Assembly (NCBI RefSeq): GCF_017744135.1 | Contig: NZ_JAGHQU010000005.1 | Span: 62,001-126,000, forward strand | Direction: 5' to 3' | Origin: Endozoicomonas sp. G2_2 | Lineage (GTDB): Bacteria > Pseudomonadota > Gammaproteobacteria > Nevskiales > Salinisphaeraceae | Length of the DNA stretch: 64,000 nt | In this document: positions 49,995 to 58,534 of the stretch, piece by piece | Position numbering within the stretch: position 1 is the stretch's first letter | Layout of the letters: the number at the start of each line of letters is the position of its first letter | The notes under the pieces: model-generated | Database searches by the model: none | Seen by the model: the letters and a program-made list of their open reading frames with translations, nothing else | Told to the model about the DNA's origin: nothing | Made by a program: the position numbers and the translations under genes

Positions 49995-50927
49995 ATGGCA
50001 GCTGTGATGGACTCGTCGGCCCAGGACCAAACAGCGCAGCAGAAGAAAGAGATGCCGGTTCGTCATCTCGACTTCGAATTCGATGGCAAGGATGTCGACA
50101 CCGTTTTCTATCGCGACAGTGAGTTGGCTTCGGCTTACTTTCATGCACTGTCGATCTTCCTGACCTTCGGCGAGGATCTGGTCATCGACACGGCCCGTCA
50201 TCATCGCCAGTTCCTCAGCGATCCCGAGCTCAAGCGTCGCGTGACCGCGCTGATCGGCCAGGAAGCCGTGCACTCCAAGGTTCACGATCAGTTCAACGAC
50301 ACCCTGGTCGAATATCACTACCCGCTGAATCTCTATCGCTGGCTCGCCGACAAGGTGTTCACCTATGGCTTCAACCGGCTGCCGCATCCCATGCAGCTGT
50401 CCATGATGGCCGGCATCGAGCATTACACCGCGGTGCTCGCCGAGTTCATGATGAAGCACGAGGAAGTCTTCTACGCCAGCCACGATGAAAAACAGCGTGC
50501 GCTATGGATGTGGCACATGCTCGAGGAATCCGAGCACAAGGATATCGCCTACGACGTCTTCCAGGAGCTGTCCGGCAACTACGCGCTGCGCCAGAGTGGA
50601 TTTGCCGTTGCCACGGTCACGATCCTGTTTCTGGTGGCGCTCGGCGGCGCGATGATTCCGCCGTTTCGCGAGCCGCGCAAGCTGTTCAGCCGTTCCTACT
50701 GGAAGGGCCTGGCTCGCGGTGCCGTGCTGCTCTACGGCCCGCGGGAAGGCGTCTATGGCAGCACGGTCGCCCATATCCTCGATTATCTGCGGCCGGGCTT
50801 TCACCCCAACGATCACGACGTCAGCGAGCACCTCGACTACTACGAGAAGAAGCTGCTGGACCCGGACAACGGGCTGCTCACGAAGTATCTCACCAAGGAG
50901 TTCTATCCGAAGCTGAGAACGGCCTGA
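49995..50927 (+). CDS. metal-dependent hydrolase (PF10118 type)
   Basis: 310 residues matching the uncharacterised metal-dependent hydrolase family PF10118. Conserved acidic-His positions are seen in GQEAVHSKVHDQF, IEHYTAVLAEF and LEESEHKDIAYDVFQ, which would bind a diiron or dimetal centre in a four-helix bundle. One hydrophobic stretch (VATVTILFLVALGGAMIPP) suggests a membrane association. ATG with AGGAG 5 nt upstream. It leads a plus-strand run with two SDRs and a Baeyer-Villiger monooxygenase; in other proteobacteria this hydrolase is likewise found beside BVMO and SDR genes. Confidence 0.85.
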   Translation: MAAVMDSSAQDQTAQQKKEMPVRHLDFEFDGKDVDTVFYRDSELASAYFHALSIFLTFGEDLVIDTARHHRQFLSDPELKRRVTALIGQEAVHSKVHDQFNDTLVEYHYPLNLYRWLADKVFTYGFNRLPHPMQLSMMAGIEHYTAVLAEFMMKHEEVFYASHDEKQRALWMWHMLEESEHKDIAYDVFQELSGNYALRQSGFAVATVTILFLVALGGAMIPPFREPRKLFSRSYWKGLARGAVLLYGPREGVYGSTVAHILDYLRPGFHPNDHDVSEHLDYYEKKLLDPDNGLLTKYLTKEFYPKLRTA

Positions 50928-50970
50928 GCCACCGCCGCCGCTTATCCCTGAACCGCCGACGGATGACTTC

Positions 50971-51804
50971 ATGATCGGATTATTCAAGGCGCGTCCGCGC
51001 CCCAGCCATAACGCCTGCGCGGTCGTGACCGGCGCGGGCAGCGGTATCGGCCGCAGTTTCGCGCTCACGCTCGCTAGACGGGGTGGAGCTGTGCTCTGTG
51101 CGGATATCGACCTCGCCGCGGCCGAGGAAACCGTTGCGTTCGTCAGCGAAGCAGGCGGGACCGGCGTAGCCTTCGAGTGTGATGTCTCCAAGGCGGCCCA
51201 GGTGCGCCGGCTGGCTTCGCAGGCCGAGAAGCTGCTCGGTCAGCCGGTCACACTGCTGGTGAACAACGCCGGCGTGGGCCTGGGCGGCAAGATCGACGAC
51301 ATGTCGCTGGACGACTGGAAATGGTGCATGGGCATCAATCTCTGGGGCGCGATCCACGGCTGTCATTACTTCGTGCCAAAGTTCAAGCAGCAGGGCTTCG
51401 GAGCCATCGTCAACGTGGCCTCCGCCGCGTCCTACACCGCGGCACCGGAGATGAGCGTTTATAACGTCACCAAAGCAGGCGTGGGCGCGCTGTCGGAAAC
51501 GCTGTCCGCCGAGCTTCGCAAACACAATATCCGCGTCAACGTGCTCTGCCCGACGCTGGTACCCACGAATATCATCAAGTCGGGCCGGATCCCCGGGCGC
51601 TACGCCAAGCTCGCCGATACCGCGCTAATGAACTATGCGCTGACCACCAGCGACAAGGTGGCCAAGCTCACGCTGGATCGCCTGGACAAGGGGTATCTCT
51701 ATACCACGCCGCAGGTGGACGCGAAGCTGTTCTGGTGGTTCAAGCGCGCCTCGCCGTCGCTCTACGCGCGCTTTCTGGGTTTTTCCTACCGTTTCGTGAG
51801 CTAG
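50971..51804 (+). CDS. SDR-family oxidoreductase 1 of the BVMO cluster
   Basis: 277 residues with TGAGSGIGRS (cofactor loop), CADIDLAAAEE (Asp after strand two, NAD type), NNAGVGLGG, the catalytic Ser in NVASAAS, and YNVTK (Tyr-Lys). The C terminus beyond 230 is basic and hydrophobic, as in membrane-linked SDRs acting on lipids. It follows the hydrolase gene by 43 nt and the next SDR gene by 4 nt, so all are on one transcript. The likely role is oxidation or reduction of the alcohol-ketone pair handled by the monooxygenase. Confidence 0.88.
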   Translation: MIGLFKARPRPSHNACAVVTGAGSGIGRSFALTLARRGGAVLCADIDLAAAEETVAFVSEAGGTGVAFECDVSKAAQVRRLASQAEKLLGQPVTLLVNNAGVGLGGKIDDMSLDDWKWCMGINLWGAIHGCHYFVPKFKQQGFGAIVNVASAASYTAAPEMSVYNVTKAGVGALSETLSAELRKHNIRVNVLCPTLVPTNIIKSGRIPGRYAKLADTALMNYALTTSDKVAKLTLDRLDKGYLYTTPQVDAKLFWWFKRASPSLYARFLGFSYRFVS

Positions 51805-51808
51805 CGGC

Positions 51809-52738
51809 GTGCGTTACGACCTGAACGACAAGGTGGTGTTGATAACCGGCGCGTCCGGCGGTATCGGGGCCGCCACGGCGCGCGCACTGTACGATCGCGG
51901 CGCGTATCTCGTGCTGGCTGACCATAACGCCGATGCCGTCGAGCGACTCGCGGGCGAGTTCGACGCCGAGCGGGTGCTGGCCGCGCCCCTGGACGTGACC
52001 GACGCCCCGGCCACACGGGCGCTGGTTGCGCGGGCTGTCACTCGATTTACACGTGTCGATGTGGTGATAGCCAATGCCGGCATCGCCTGGCGCGATGGTC
52101 CGGCCACCCTCTCCAGCTGCGACGAGGCCGAGTTCGAGCGTATCGTCGATGTCGATCTATTCGGCGTCTGGCGCACCGTGCGCGCGGCGTTGCCCGAGGT
52201 CACGCGCAATCGCGGCCAGATTCTGATCACGTCGTCGATCTATGCCCTGCTCAACGGCATGGCCAATGCCCCGTATGCCGCGTCCAAGGCCGCGGTGGCG
52301 ACGCTCGGACGCACCTTGCGCACGGAGTTGGCCGGCACCGGCGCGAGTGCTGGGGTGATCTATCCCGGCTGGACGGCGACGCCGATCGCCGAGATCGCCT
52401 TTGGCGGCAACGCGCTGGCCACGCGTCTGAACGCCACCGCGCTGCCCCGGCTGCTGCGCGCGCGAGTCGCGCCCGAGACGGTGGCCGAGGCGATCGTCGC
52501 CGGCCTCCAGCGGCGCGCCCCCCGAATCGTCGTGCCTGCCCGTTGGCGGGCCGTGTTCGCCCTGCGCGGCGTGCTCGATCCGCTGCTCGATCGCTGGCTG
52601 GACGGCCACACCCAAATCCACGGCCTGCTGCGACAGGTGGCCGGCGAGAAACCGCGCGCAGATGAACCGCGTGGCGCGCCTGCCGCCAACGATGCACCGG
52701 CCCAGGGAGGAGAACGTCTCAATGAACACTCATCATGA
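51809..52738 (+). CDS. SDR-family oxidoreductase 2 of the BVMO cluster
   Basis: 309 residues from a GTG start 4 nt after the previous stop. TGASGGIGAA, ADHNADA (Asp), ANAGIAW in place of NNAG, the Ser in ITSSIYA, and YAASK confirm an active classical SDR. The final 40 residues are a polar tail without recognised features. It overlaps the BVMO start by 17 nt, implying coupled translation. It is clearly a different subgroup from the first SDR, so the two may act at different steps of one pathway. Confidence 0.87.
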   Translation: MRYDLNDKVVLITGASGGIGAATARALYDRGAYLVLADHNADAVERLAGEFDAERVLAAPLDVTDAPATRALVARAVTRFTRVDVVIANAGIAWRDGPATLSSCDEAEFERIVDVDLFGVWRTVRAALPEVTRNRGQILITSSIYALLNGMANAPYAASKAAVATLGRTLRTELAGTGASAGVIYPGWTATPIAEIAFGGNALATRLNATALPRLLRARVAPETVAEAIVAGLQRRAPRIVVPARWRAVFALRGVLDPLLDRWLDGHTQIHGLLRQVAGEKPRADEPRGAPAANDAPAQGGERLNEHSS

Positions 52739-54206
52739 CATCGTGATTGTCGGCGCCGGTTTTTCCGGTATCGGTACGGCTATCAAGCTGCGCGAGGCCG
52801 GTTTCGACGACATTCTGCTCATTGACGATGCCGACGGCCCCGGCGGGGTCTGGCACTGGAACACCTACCCAGGTGTGGCCGTCGATATTCCGTCGTTCAG
52901 CTATCAGTTCTCCTTCGAACAGGCGTCGAACTGGACACGGACCTATGCGCCCGGGCGCGAGCTCAAGCATTACGCCGAGCGCTGTGTGGCCAAATACGAC
53001 CTGGCACGACATATTCAATACAGCACACGGGTAACGCGGGCCGAGTTCGACGAGCCGAGCGATCGCTGGGCCATCGAAACCAGCCGCGGCGACCTATCCG
53101 CCCGCTGGATGATTCACGCCGGCGGTCCCCTCAGCCAGCCCAGCCGGCCGGCGATCGACGGTATCGACGATTTCGCCGGCCAGATCATGCACACCAGCCG
53201 CTGGGATCACGATATCGACCTGGCCGGCCAGCGTGTGGGTATCATCGGGACCGGCGCTTCCGCTGTTCAGGTGATTCCCGAAATCGCGCCCGAGGTCGCG
53301 CATCTCACCGTGTTCCAGCGCACGCCGATCTGGTGTCTGCCCAAGCCGGACCTGGCCTTGCCGCGGGCTGCGCGCGCCGCGCTTTCGGCCGTGCCCGGCG
53401 CGAAATCGGCGGCGCGGCTGGTCAGCCAAGCGTTCGTGGAGTTCACCTTTCCCGGCATCGCGCACTATTACGCCCGTATCCCCGGCGTCGGCCAGGTCGA
53501 AAAAGCGGCCCGTGCCTGGCTCGCCAGTCAGGTGCGTGACCCCGAGACACGCGCGAAACTCACGCCGGACTACACCTTGGGCTGCAAGCGGCCGAGTTTT
53601 CACAATGGCTATCTGAAGACGTTCAATCGCGAGAACGTGACGTTGGAGACGGATTCCATCGCCCGGGTTACCGCCGACGGCATTCGCACCGAGGCCGGCA
53701 ACGAGCACACGCTGGACGTGCTAATCCTGGCGACCGGGTTCAAGGTGACGGACAAGGACGCCATGCCCAGCTACCCGGTCGCCGGGCGTGGCGGCGCGGA
53801 TCTGGGTGATCACTGGGACACCTACCGTCACCACGCCTATCAGGGCGTGTCTACGGCCGGCTTCCCGAATTATTTCACCACCTTCGGGCCGTACGGCTAC
53901 AATGGCGCGTCGTTCTTTACGCTGATTGAAGCCAGCGCAGCGCATATCGTGCGCGTGCTCGAGGCCGCGCGCGAGCGCGAGGCCTCGCGCGTTGAAGTGA
54001 CCGAGGCGGCCCAGGAAGCCTTCATTGCCGACATGCACGCCCGCGGCCATCGGCAGGTCTTCCGCCAGGGCGCTTGCGCGAACGCCAACAGCTATTACTT
54101 TACCCGCCATGGTGATGTGCCTTTCCGGGCCGCGACCACCCCGGAAATCCAGTGGAAAAGCCGGCATTTTCCGCTCGACGACTATGCGTTCATGAAAGCC
54201 GGCTGA
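52722..54206 (+). CDS. type I Baeyer-Villiger monooxygenase
   Basis: 494 residues with two Rossmann motifs: GAGFSG (FAD, 11-16) and GTGASA (NADPH, about 176-181). Between them lies the BVMO fingerprint FxGxxxHxxxW, seen as FAGQIMHTSRW at 151-161, which separates these from simple flavin monooxygenases. A final LATGF motif is also present. It inserts one oxygen next to a carbonyl group, making esters or lactones from ketones. Start ATG with GGGAGGAG upstream, inside the end of the second SDR. The gene set resembles ketone- or fatty-ketone-degradation clusters of Acinetobacter and mycobacteria. Confidence 0.92.
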   Translation: MNTHHDIVIVGAGFSGIGTAIKLREAGFDDILLIDDADGPGGVWHWNTYPGVAVDIPSFSYQFSFEQASNWTRTYAPGRELKHYAERCVAKYDLARHIQYSTRVTRAEFDEPSDRWAIETSRGDLSARWMIHAGGPLSQPSRPAIDGIDDFAGQIMHTSRWDHDIDLAGQRVGIIGTGASAVQVIPEIAPEVAHLTVFQRTPIWCLPKPDLALPRAARAALSAVPGAKSAARLVSQAFVEFTFPGIAHYYARIPGVGQVEKAARAWLASQVRDPETRAKLTPDYTLGCKRPSFHNGYLKTFNRENVTLETDSIARVTADGIRTEAGNEHTLDVLILATGFKVTDKDAMPSYPVAGRGGADLGDHWDTYRHHAYQGVSTAGFPNYFTTFGPYGYNGASFFTLIEASAAHIVRVLEAAREREASRVEVTEAAQEAFIADMHARGHRQVFRQGACANANSYYFTRHGDVPFRAATTPEIQWKSRHFPLDDYAFMKAG

Positions 54207-54280
54207 TGTGGTATCGACGCATGTTTCGCTGGGCGACGTCGGTTTCGGGCGATCGACGGGTAGCGTGTTTTCGACGAAAC

Positions 54281-54338
54281 GCTTTAAATGCTTTTTAGGC
54301 ATATAAAATAAAAATAATATTCTTTTTATAAAATAATC
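54281..54338. promoter_or_regulatory. AT-rich island upstream of the TSUP exporter
   Basis: A stretch of about 58 bp that is mostly A and T (ATATAAAATAAAAATAATAT and continuing), in a genome that is otherwise GC-rich. It probably holds the promoter or an UP-like element of the gene at 54383, or is a nucleoid-protein target. No exact -35/-10 pair is claimed. Confidence 0.5.
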
Positions 54339-54382
54339 GTCGTGCTTAAAGTGCGTTAACCGTCTCGCTCTGGCACGACCCC

Positions 54383-55261
54383 ATGCAAAAACTTCTGCTC
54401 TTCGGTATCGCCGGGTTCATCGCCCAACTGGTCGACGGCTCGCTCGGCATGGGCTACGGCCTGACGTCCTCGACCATGCTGATCGCGCTCGGCATCAGCC
54501 CCGCTGTCGCCTCGGCATCGATTCATTTCGCGGAGATCGCGACCACGGCCGCCTCCGGTACCGCCCATTATCGTTTCGGCAACGTGGACGTCGCCCTGCT
54601 CAAGCGCATGGTGCTGCCGGGTGCCATCGGCGCGTTTGTGGGGGCGCTGTTTCTAGGCTCCATTTCGGGTGATCTGATCAAGCCATTCGTATCGGCATTT
54701 TTGCTGTTACTCGGCGTATACGTGACCGCGTCCGTGCTGTTCGGCTTACGCAATAAGCGTGAAAAGAAGCTCTTGTCGCATTGGAAGACCGTGCCGCTAT
54801 CGATCGTGGCCGGCTTTTTCGACAGCGTCGGTGGCGGCGGTTGGGGGCCGATCGCCACGCCCACGTTGATGGCGCATACCGCGATGTCGCCGCGCCGTGT
54901 CGTCGGCACCGTGGATGCCAGCGAGTTCGCCGTCACGCTGGCGGGTTCGGCCGGTTTTCTGCTGGTGTTGGGCCTGCACGGCATCAACTGGTCCTGGGTG
55001 GCGATCTTCGCGGCCAGCGGGCTGGTCGCGGCACCGATTGCGGCGGCGCTCGTACGCTATTTGCCGGCCCGGGTGCTGGCGGCGATTGTGGGCGGCGCGA
55101 TCATTCTCACCAACGCGCGTACCGTGCTCGGATCATTGAGCGTCGATCCCGCGATCGTGAGCTCGCTGCTGCTGGGAGGGCTCGTGCTGTGGGTCGCGCT
55201 TGTGGTTTTCGTCGTGCGCCAGCACCGTCGCACGGCGACAGTGACCGCGGCCGCAGGCTGA
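54383..55261 (+). CDS. TauE/SafE-type sulfite exporter (TSUP family)
   Basis: 292 residues, about eight transmembrane helices, of the TSUP family. The first half contains GFIAQLVDGSLGMGYGLTSS, and the repeat in the second half GFFDSVGGGGWGPIATPTLM shows the internal duplication of the family. Members export sulfite, sulfoacetate or other organosulfur anions, but many are unassigned. It is 176 nt downstream of the BVMO, after an AT-rich segment, so it is likely its own transcript. Convergent with the ABC permease, with 3 nt between stops. Confidence 0.88.
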   Translation: MQKLLLFGIAGFIAQLVDGSLGMGYGLTSSTMLIALGISPAVASASIHFAEIATTAASGTAHYRFGNVDVALLKRMVLPGAIGAFVGALFLGSISGDLIKPFVSAFLLLLGVYVTASVLFGLRNKREKKLLSHWKTVPLSIVAGFFDSVGGGGWGPIATPTLMAHTAMSPRRVVGTVDASEFAVTLAGSAGFLLVLGLHGINWSWVAIFAASGLVAAPIAAALVRYLPARVLAAIVGGAIILTNARTVLGSLSVDPAIVSSLLLGGLVLWVALVVFVVRQHRRTATVTAAAG

Positions 55262-55264
55262 TTC

Positions 55265-56719
55265 TTAGCGCGCGCCGCCGGCGGGCTTCGCGGGCGCCTT
55301 GCGCTTGAGCGCACGCCCGCCCTCGTCGCCGCGCAGGCGCGGATCGAAGGCGTCCCGTACCACGTCCGCGAACAGGTTGGCGGCGAGTACCAGCACCAGC
55401 ATGAACACGAACGCGCCGCCCAGGCGCCACCACACGATCGGATCGCGCGCCATTTCCAAGCGCGCGGCGTTGATCATGTTGCCCCAGCTGTCCATGGTCG
55501 GGTCCACGCCGACGCCGATATAGCTGAGCACGGCCTCGGCGAGCACCAGCGCAGAAAAATCCAGCACCACCTGGATGAGCACGATATGCATCACGTTCGG
55601 CAGCATATGCTTGCCGAGGATGCGCATCGGCGACGTGCCCAGACCGCGCGCCGCGCTCACGTAGTCTAGCTCCGAGAGCTTGCGCACCTCGGCACGCAGC
55701 AGTCGGCACAGCCCCGTCCAGCTGGTGATGCCGAGAGTCAGGCACAGGAACAGCAGCCGTAGATCGGCCCGCGCCGTGGTCGAGCCGAACGCCTCGGCGT
55801 GGTTTTCCATATAAACCTGCATCATCAGCACTGCGGCCGCGATGAGCAGTACGCCGGGGATCGAGCTAAGCGTGGTGTAGAGATACTGGATGACGTCATC
55901 CACCCAGCCGCGGAAATAGCCGGCCAGCGTGCCGAGCAGCAGGGCGAAGGGCAGCATCACTAGCGTGGTCAGCGTGCCGATCGCCAGCCCCGTGCGGATA
56001 CTCTTTACGGCTTGATAGAGCACGTCCTGGCCGACCTTGTCGGTGCCGAGCACGTGGTATTCCGCGGCCAGCGACGCCGTCACGCCGACGATGACCGCCA
56101 GCACGCCCGCAGTCACAAGCGCGGCCCGCCAGGCCAGCGGCGTCGCGTCACGGGCGATGTCGCGGACGACGTTTCGTGGCGAAGTTCGACAGTGCGCGGC
56201 GATCAGCCCGATCAGCGGTACACACAGCGCCAGCCATGCCACGAGGCCCCACGCCGCGCCCTTGGCCGCCCGCCGGGCGATATCCTCGCCGCGGGTCAGC
56301 CCGCTCTCGTCGAGCGACGTCCCCGCATGCGCGAGCCGCGGATAGACCTGCGCCTTGCTGCCGTCGGCCGCGGTCACCACCTGCTGCACATAGGAGCGCA
56401 ACGCGAACGGTGCGGAGTAGGTGTATTCGGTGTCCTCGATCAACGGCGCGGCGATCGCATCCAGCACGCTGACCACCTCGCCGGATACGCGCGTCTCGCC
56501 CGCATCGTTGGTTACCGTCGGCCGGTAGTGGATGCTGTCGAGCACGCCCACCGCCGTATACGCCAGCAGGATCACCAGCGTGATCATCCCCACCGGCCGC
56601 GCGAACACCCGCAGCCACGGTACGGCCAACGGCTTGCTGCGCGACGCGACCACCACGAACACGGCGATCGCAATAAGCAGCAGGTAGATCAGCGCGTCGG
56701 TGTAGAGGAGGACGTACAT
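55265..56719 (-). CDS. peptide ABC transporter permease (DppC/YejE-like)
   Basis: 484 residues, longer than the usual 300-340. The C-terminal 260 residues form a standard binding-protein-dependent permease with five helices and the coupling segment EVRKLSELDYVSAARGLGTSPMRILGKHMLPN. The N-terminal 200 residues hold two additional hydrophobic segments (5-25, 40-62) separated by a soluble region with residues 70-140. That extension is typical of a subgroup found with large solute-binding proteins. On this strand it follows the DUF3800 gene, which interrupts the operon between the two permeases. Confidence 0.88.
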   Translation of the reverse strand: MYVLLYTDALIYLLLIAIAVFVVVASRSKPLAVPWLRVFARPVGMITLVILLAYTAVGVLDSIHYRPTVTNDAGETRVSGEVVSVLDAIAAPLIEDTEYTYSAPFALRSYVQQVVTAADGSKAQVYPRLAHAGTSLDESGLTRGEDIARRAAKGAAWGLVAWLALCVPLIGLIAAHCRTSPRNVVRDIARDATPLAWRAALVTAGVLAVIVGVTASLAAEYHVLGTDKVGQDVLYQAVKSIRTGLAIGTLTTLVMLPFALLLGTLAGYFRGWVDDVIQYLYTTLSSIPGVLLIAAAVLMMQVYMENHAEAFGSTTARADLRLLFLCLTLGITSWTGLCRLLRAEVRKLSELDYVSAARGLGTSPMRILGKHMLPNVMHIVLIQVVLDFSALVLAEAVLSYIGVGVDPTMDSWGNMINAARLEMARDPIVWWRLGGAFVFMLVLVLAANLFADVVRDAFDPRLRGDEGGRALKRKAPAKPAGGAR

Positions 56720-56743
56720 GATTGTCTAGGTCTACCCAGCAAG

Positions 56744-57538
56744 CTATGCAGTGATCGATTGGTGCGCGTTTATCCCTGATTCGCCAAGGAACTTCTTAAG
56801 AGAGGCGTATTGCTGGCGGTACCTTGGAACGCGGATTGATTTCGGACTAAAGAACAGCGACGTCTCGGCGATTTCGCCGCTCTGGTCTCTTTCGTAGAGC
56901 GGCGCGATAAGTGAGAGAAGGTTTTGTGCACTGTCGCTAAGCTTTGTATTCCCTCGGCAATGGACGTTGAGAGCAAACCTAACGGAGCCAATAACTATAT
57001 CCACTACGCTTGCGAAGTGAGCTTGTCCCATCGCGGAGTAATGAAAGCCTAAGATGTTGTTCAGTCGCAGCTCACGCGCGTGAGGCAGCCCAGTTACGCC
57101 TATCGAAAACTTCTCTCTCAAATGGGAGTCAATTTGTCGGTCATCGAATCTGTCTAGTAGGACTAGGCCACACTCATTTTCACGTTCTAACAGTTGGTCG
57201 AAGTTGTAGCAGACTCGATTAATTTCGTTTCGCCGTGCTTCGTTAGGGTTCCTTGCGATATCGTGAGATATAAAGGACGTGATTAATGTTGCCCCGCATC
57301 CGGCTGCGGCTTCTAATACGGATTGTTTCAGATCAATAAAATTTTGATGGCTAAGGTGATCTGGGCCAGGATTGAACTTGAGCTGGAAACTCTTATCAAT
57401 TCCGGCCCCTCTGCGAATTGCTTCGATCCGTTTGGATAGTGCTGATGCGGCGCCGCCTCGAATTACAAGGCCACCGTAGACGAAAAAATCTCCGGGGCGC
57501 GATTCTAGGTTCGATTCGTCGCAATAGAATAAATGCAT
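56744..57538 (-). CDS. DUF3800 protein inserted in the transporter operon
   Basis: 264 residues. The N terminus MHLFYCDESNLESRPGDFFVYGG matches the DUF3800 opening with the acidic DE pair (Asp7-Glu8), and later LLDRFDDRQ and LSDSAQNLL fit the RNase-H-like fold assigned to this family. Function unknown; relatives appear on mobile elements and in defence islands. Base composition is clearly lower in GC (about 47-55% by eye in sampled lines) than its neighbours, and codon usage is different (many ATT, AAT, TTC/TTT). It sits between two permease genes of one operon, 25 and 19 nt from each, which indicates recent insertion. Confidence 0.8.
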   Translation of the reverse strand: MHLFYCDESNLESRPGDFFVYGGLVIRGGAASALSKRIEAIRRGAGIDKSFQLKFNPGPDHLSHQNFIDLKQSVLEAAAGCGATLITSFISHDIARNPNEARRNEINRVCYNFDQLLERENECGLVLLDRFDDRQIDSHLREKFSIGVTGLPHARELRLNNILGFHYSAMGQAHFASVVDIVIGSVRFALNVHCRGNTKLSDSAQNLLSLIAPLYERDQSGEIAETSLFFSPKSIRVPRYRQQYASLKKFLGESGINAHQSITA

Positions 57539-57556
57539 TCGATTTACGCTAGGTAT

Positions 57557-58531
57557 TTATAACCGTATCCGCGGATCAAACAGCGTATAGCTGATATCGG
57601 TCAGCAGCAGGCCGACGATATAGAGTACGGAGCCGAGAAATACCATCGCCCGCACGATGGCGAAGTCCTGCTGGTTGATGGCTTCGATGGTGTAGCTGCC
57701 CAGCCCCGGGATGCCGAAGAAGGACTCCATGATCAGGCTGCCCATGAACAGCAGCGGCAGAAGCACGACCACGCCGGTGAGGATCGGGATCATGCCGTTC
57801 TTGAGCACGTGCACGAACAGGATGCGCAGATCGCTCAGGCCCTTGGCGCGGGCGGTGCGGACATAGTCCTTGCCGTATTCCTCCATGAAAATCGTGCGAT
57901 ACCAGCGGGTGCCGGAGCCGATGCCGCCGACCACGCCGATGATCACCGGCAGGATCAAAAACTTCGCCATGTCCCAGCCGGCATCAAAGCCGGAAATGGG
58001 CACTAGATTCATGAGCTTACCGGCGACGTACTGGCCGGCAATGATGTAGAACAGCGGCGAGATCGACATCAGCAGCACGCAGAGCACGACGCCGCCCCAG
58101 TCGATCGCGGTGGAGCGAAAGAACACCAGCAGCAGCCCGAAGGTGATGTTCACCAGCATGCCGACGATGAGCGTAGGCACGGCCAGCGCCAGGCTCGGGC
58201 CCATGCGTTCGAGAATGTCGGACGAGATCGAACGGCCCGCGTCGGACTGGCCGAAGTCGAAGGCGATCACCTTCACCGATTTCTGGAAGAACAGCGTCTG
58301 AGTAACGCTATCCAGCCCGTCGGCCTGTTCGTTATAGAGATAGGGCAGGTCGTAGCCGTGGGTGGCTTTCCAGGTTTCGATCGCCTCCGGGGTGACGCGC
58401 TTGAAGCCGAGCTGCATGCGGGCGATGTCGTCCGGCGTGTTGACCACGAAGAACAGCAGAAACGTGATCAGGTTCACGCCGATAAGCACCGGAATGGCGT
58501 AGAGCGCGCGGCGGATGATGTAGGCCAGCAT
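57557..58531 (-). CDS. peptide ABC transporter permease (DppB/YejB-like)
   Basis: 324 residues, six transmembrane helices. The N terminus AYIIRRALYAIPVLIGVNLITFLLFF is the DppB/OppB family start, and the coupling motif is EYGKDYVRTARAKGLSDLRILFVHVLKNGM. It partners with the downstream YejE-like permease, the solute-binding protein encoded 3 nt upstream, and the fused ATPase at 47790. Its stop is followed by the DUF3800 gene, which separates it from its partner permease. Confidence 0.9.
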   Translation of the reverse strand: MLAYIIRRALYAIPVLIGVNLITFLLFFVVNTPDDIARMQLGFKRVTPEAIETWKATHGYDLPYLYNEQADGLDSVTQTLFFQKSVKVIAFDFGQSDAGRSISSDILERMGPSLALAVPTLIVGMLVNITFGLLLVFFRSTAIDWGGVVLCVLLMSISPLFYIIAGQYVAGKLMNLVPISGFDAGWDMAKFLILPVIIGVVGGIGSGTRWYRTIFMEEYGKDYVRTARAKGLSDLRILFVHVLKNGMIPILTGVVVLLPLLFMGSLIMESFFGIPGLGSYTIEAINQQDFAIVRAMVFLGSVLYIVGLLLTDISYTLFDPRIRL

Positions 58532-58534
58532 CGC

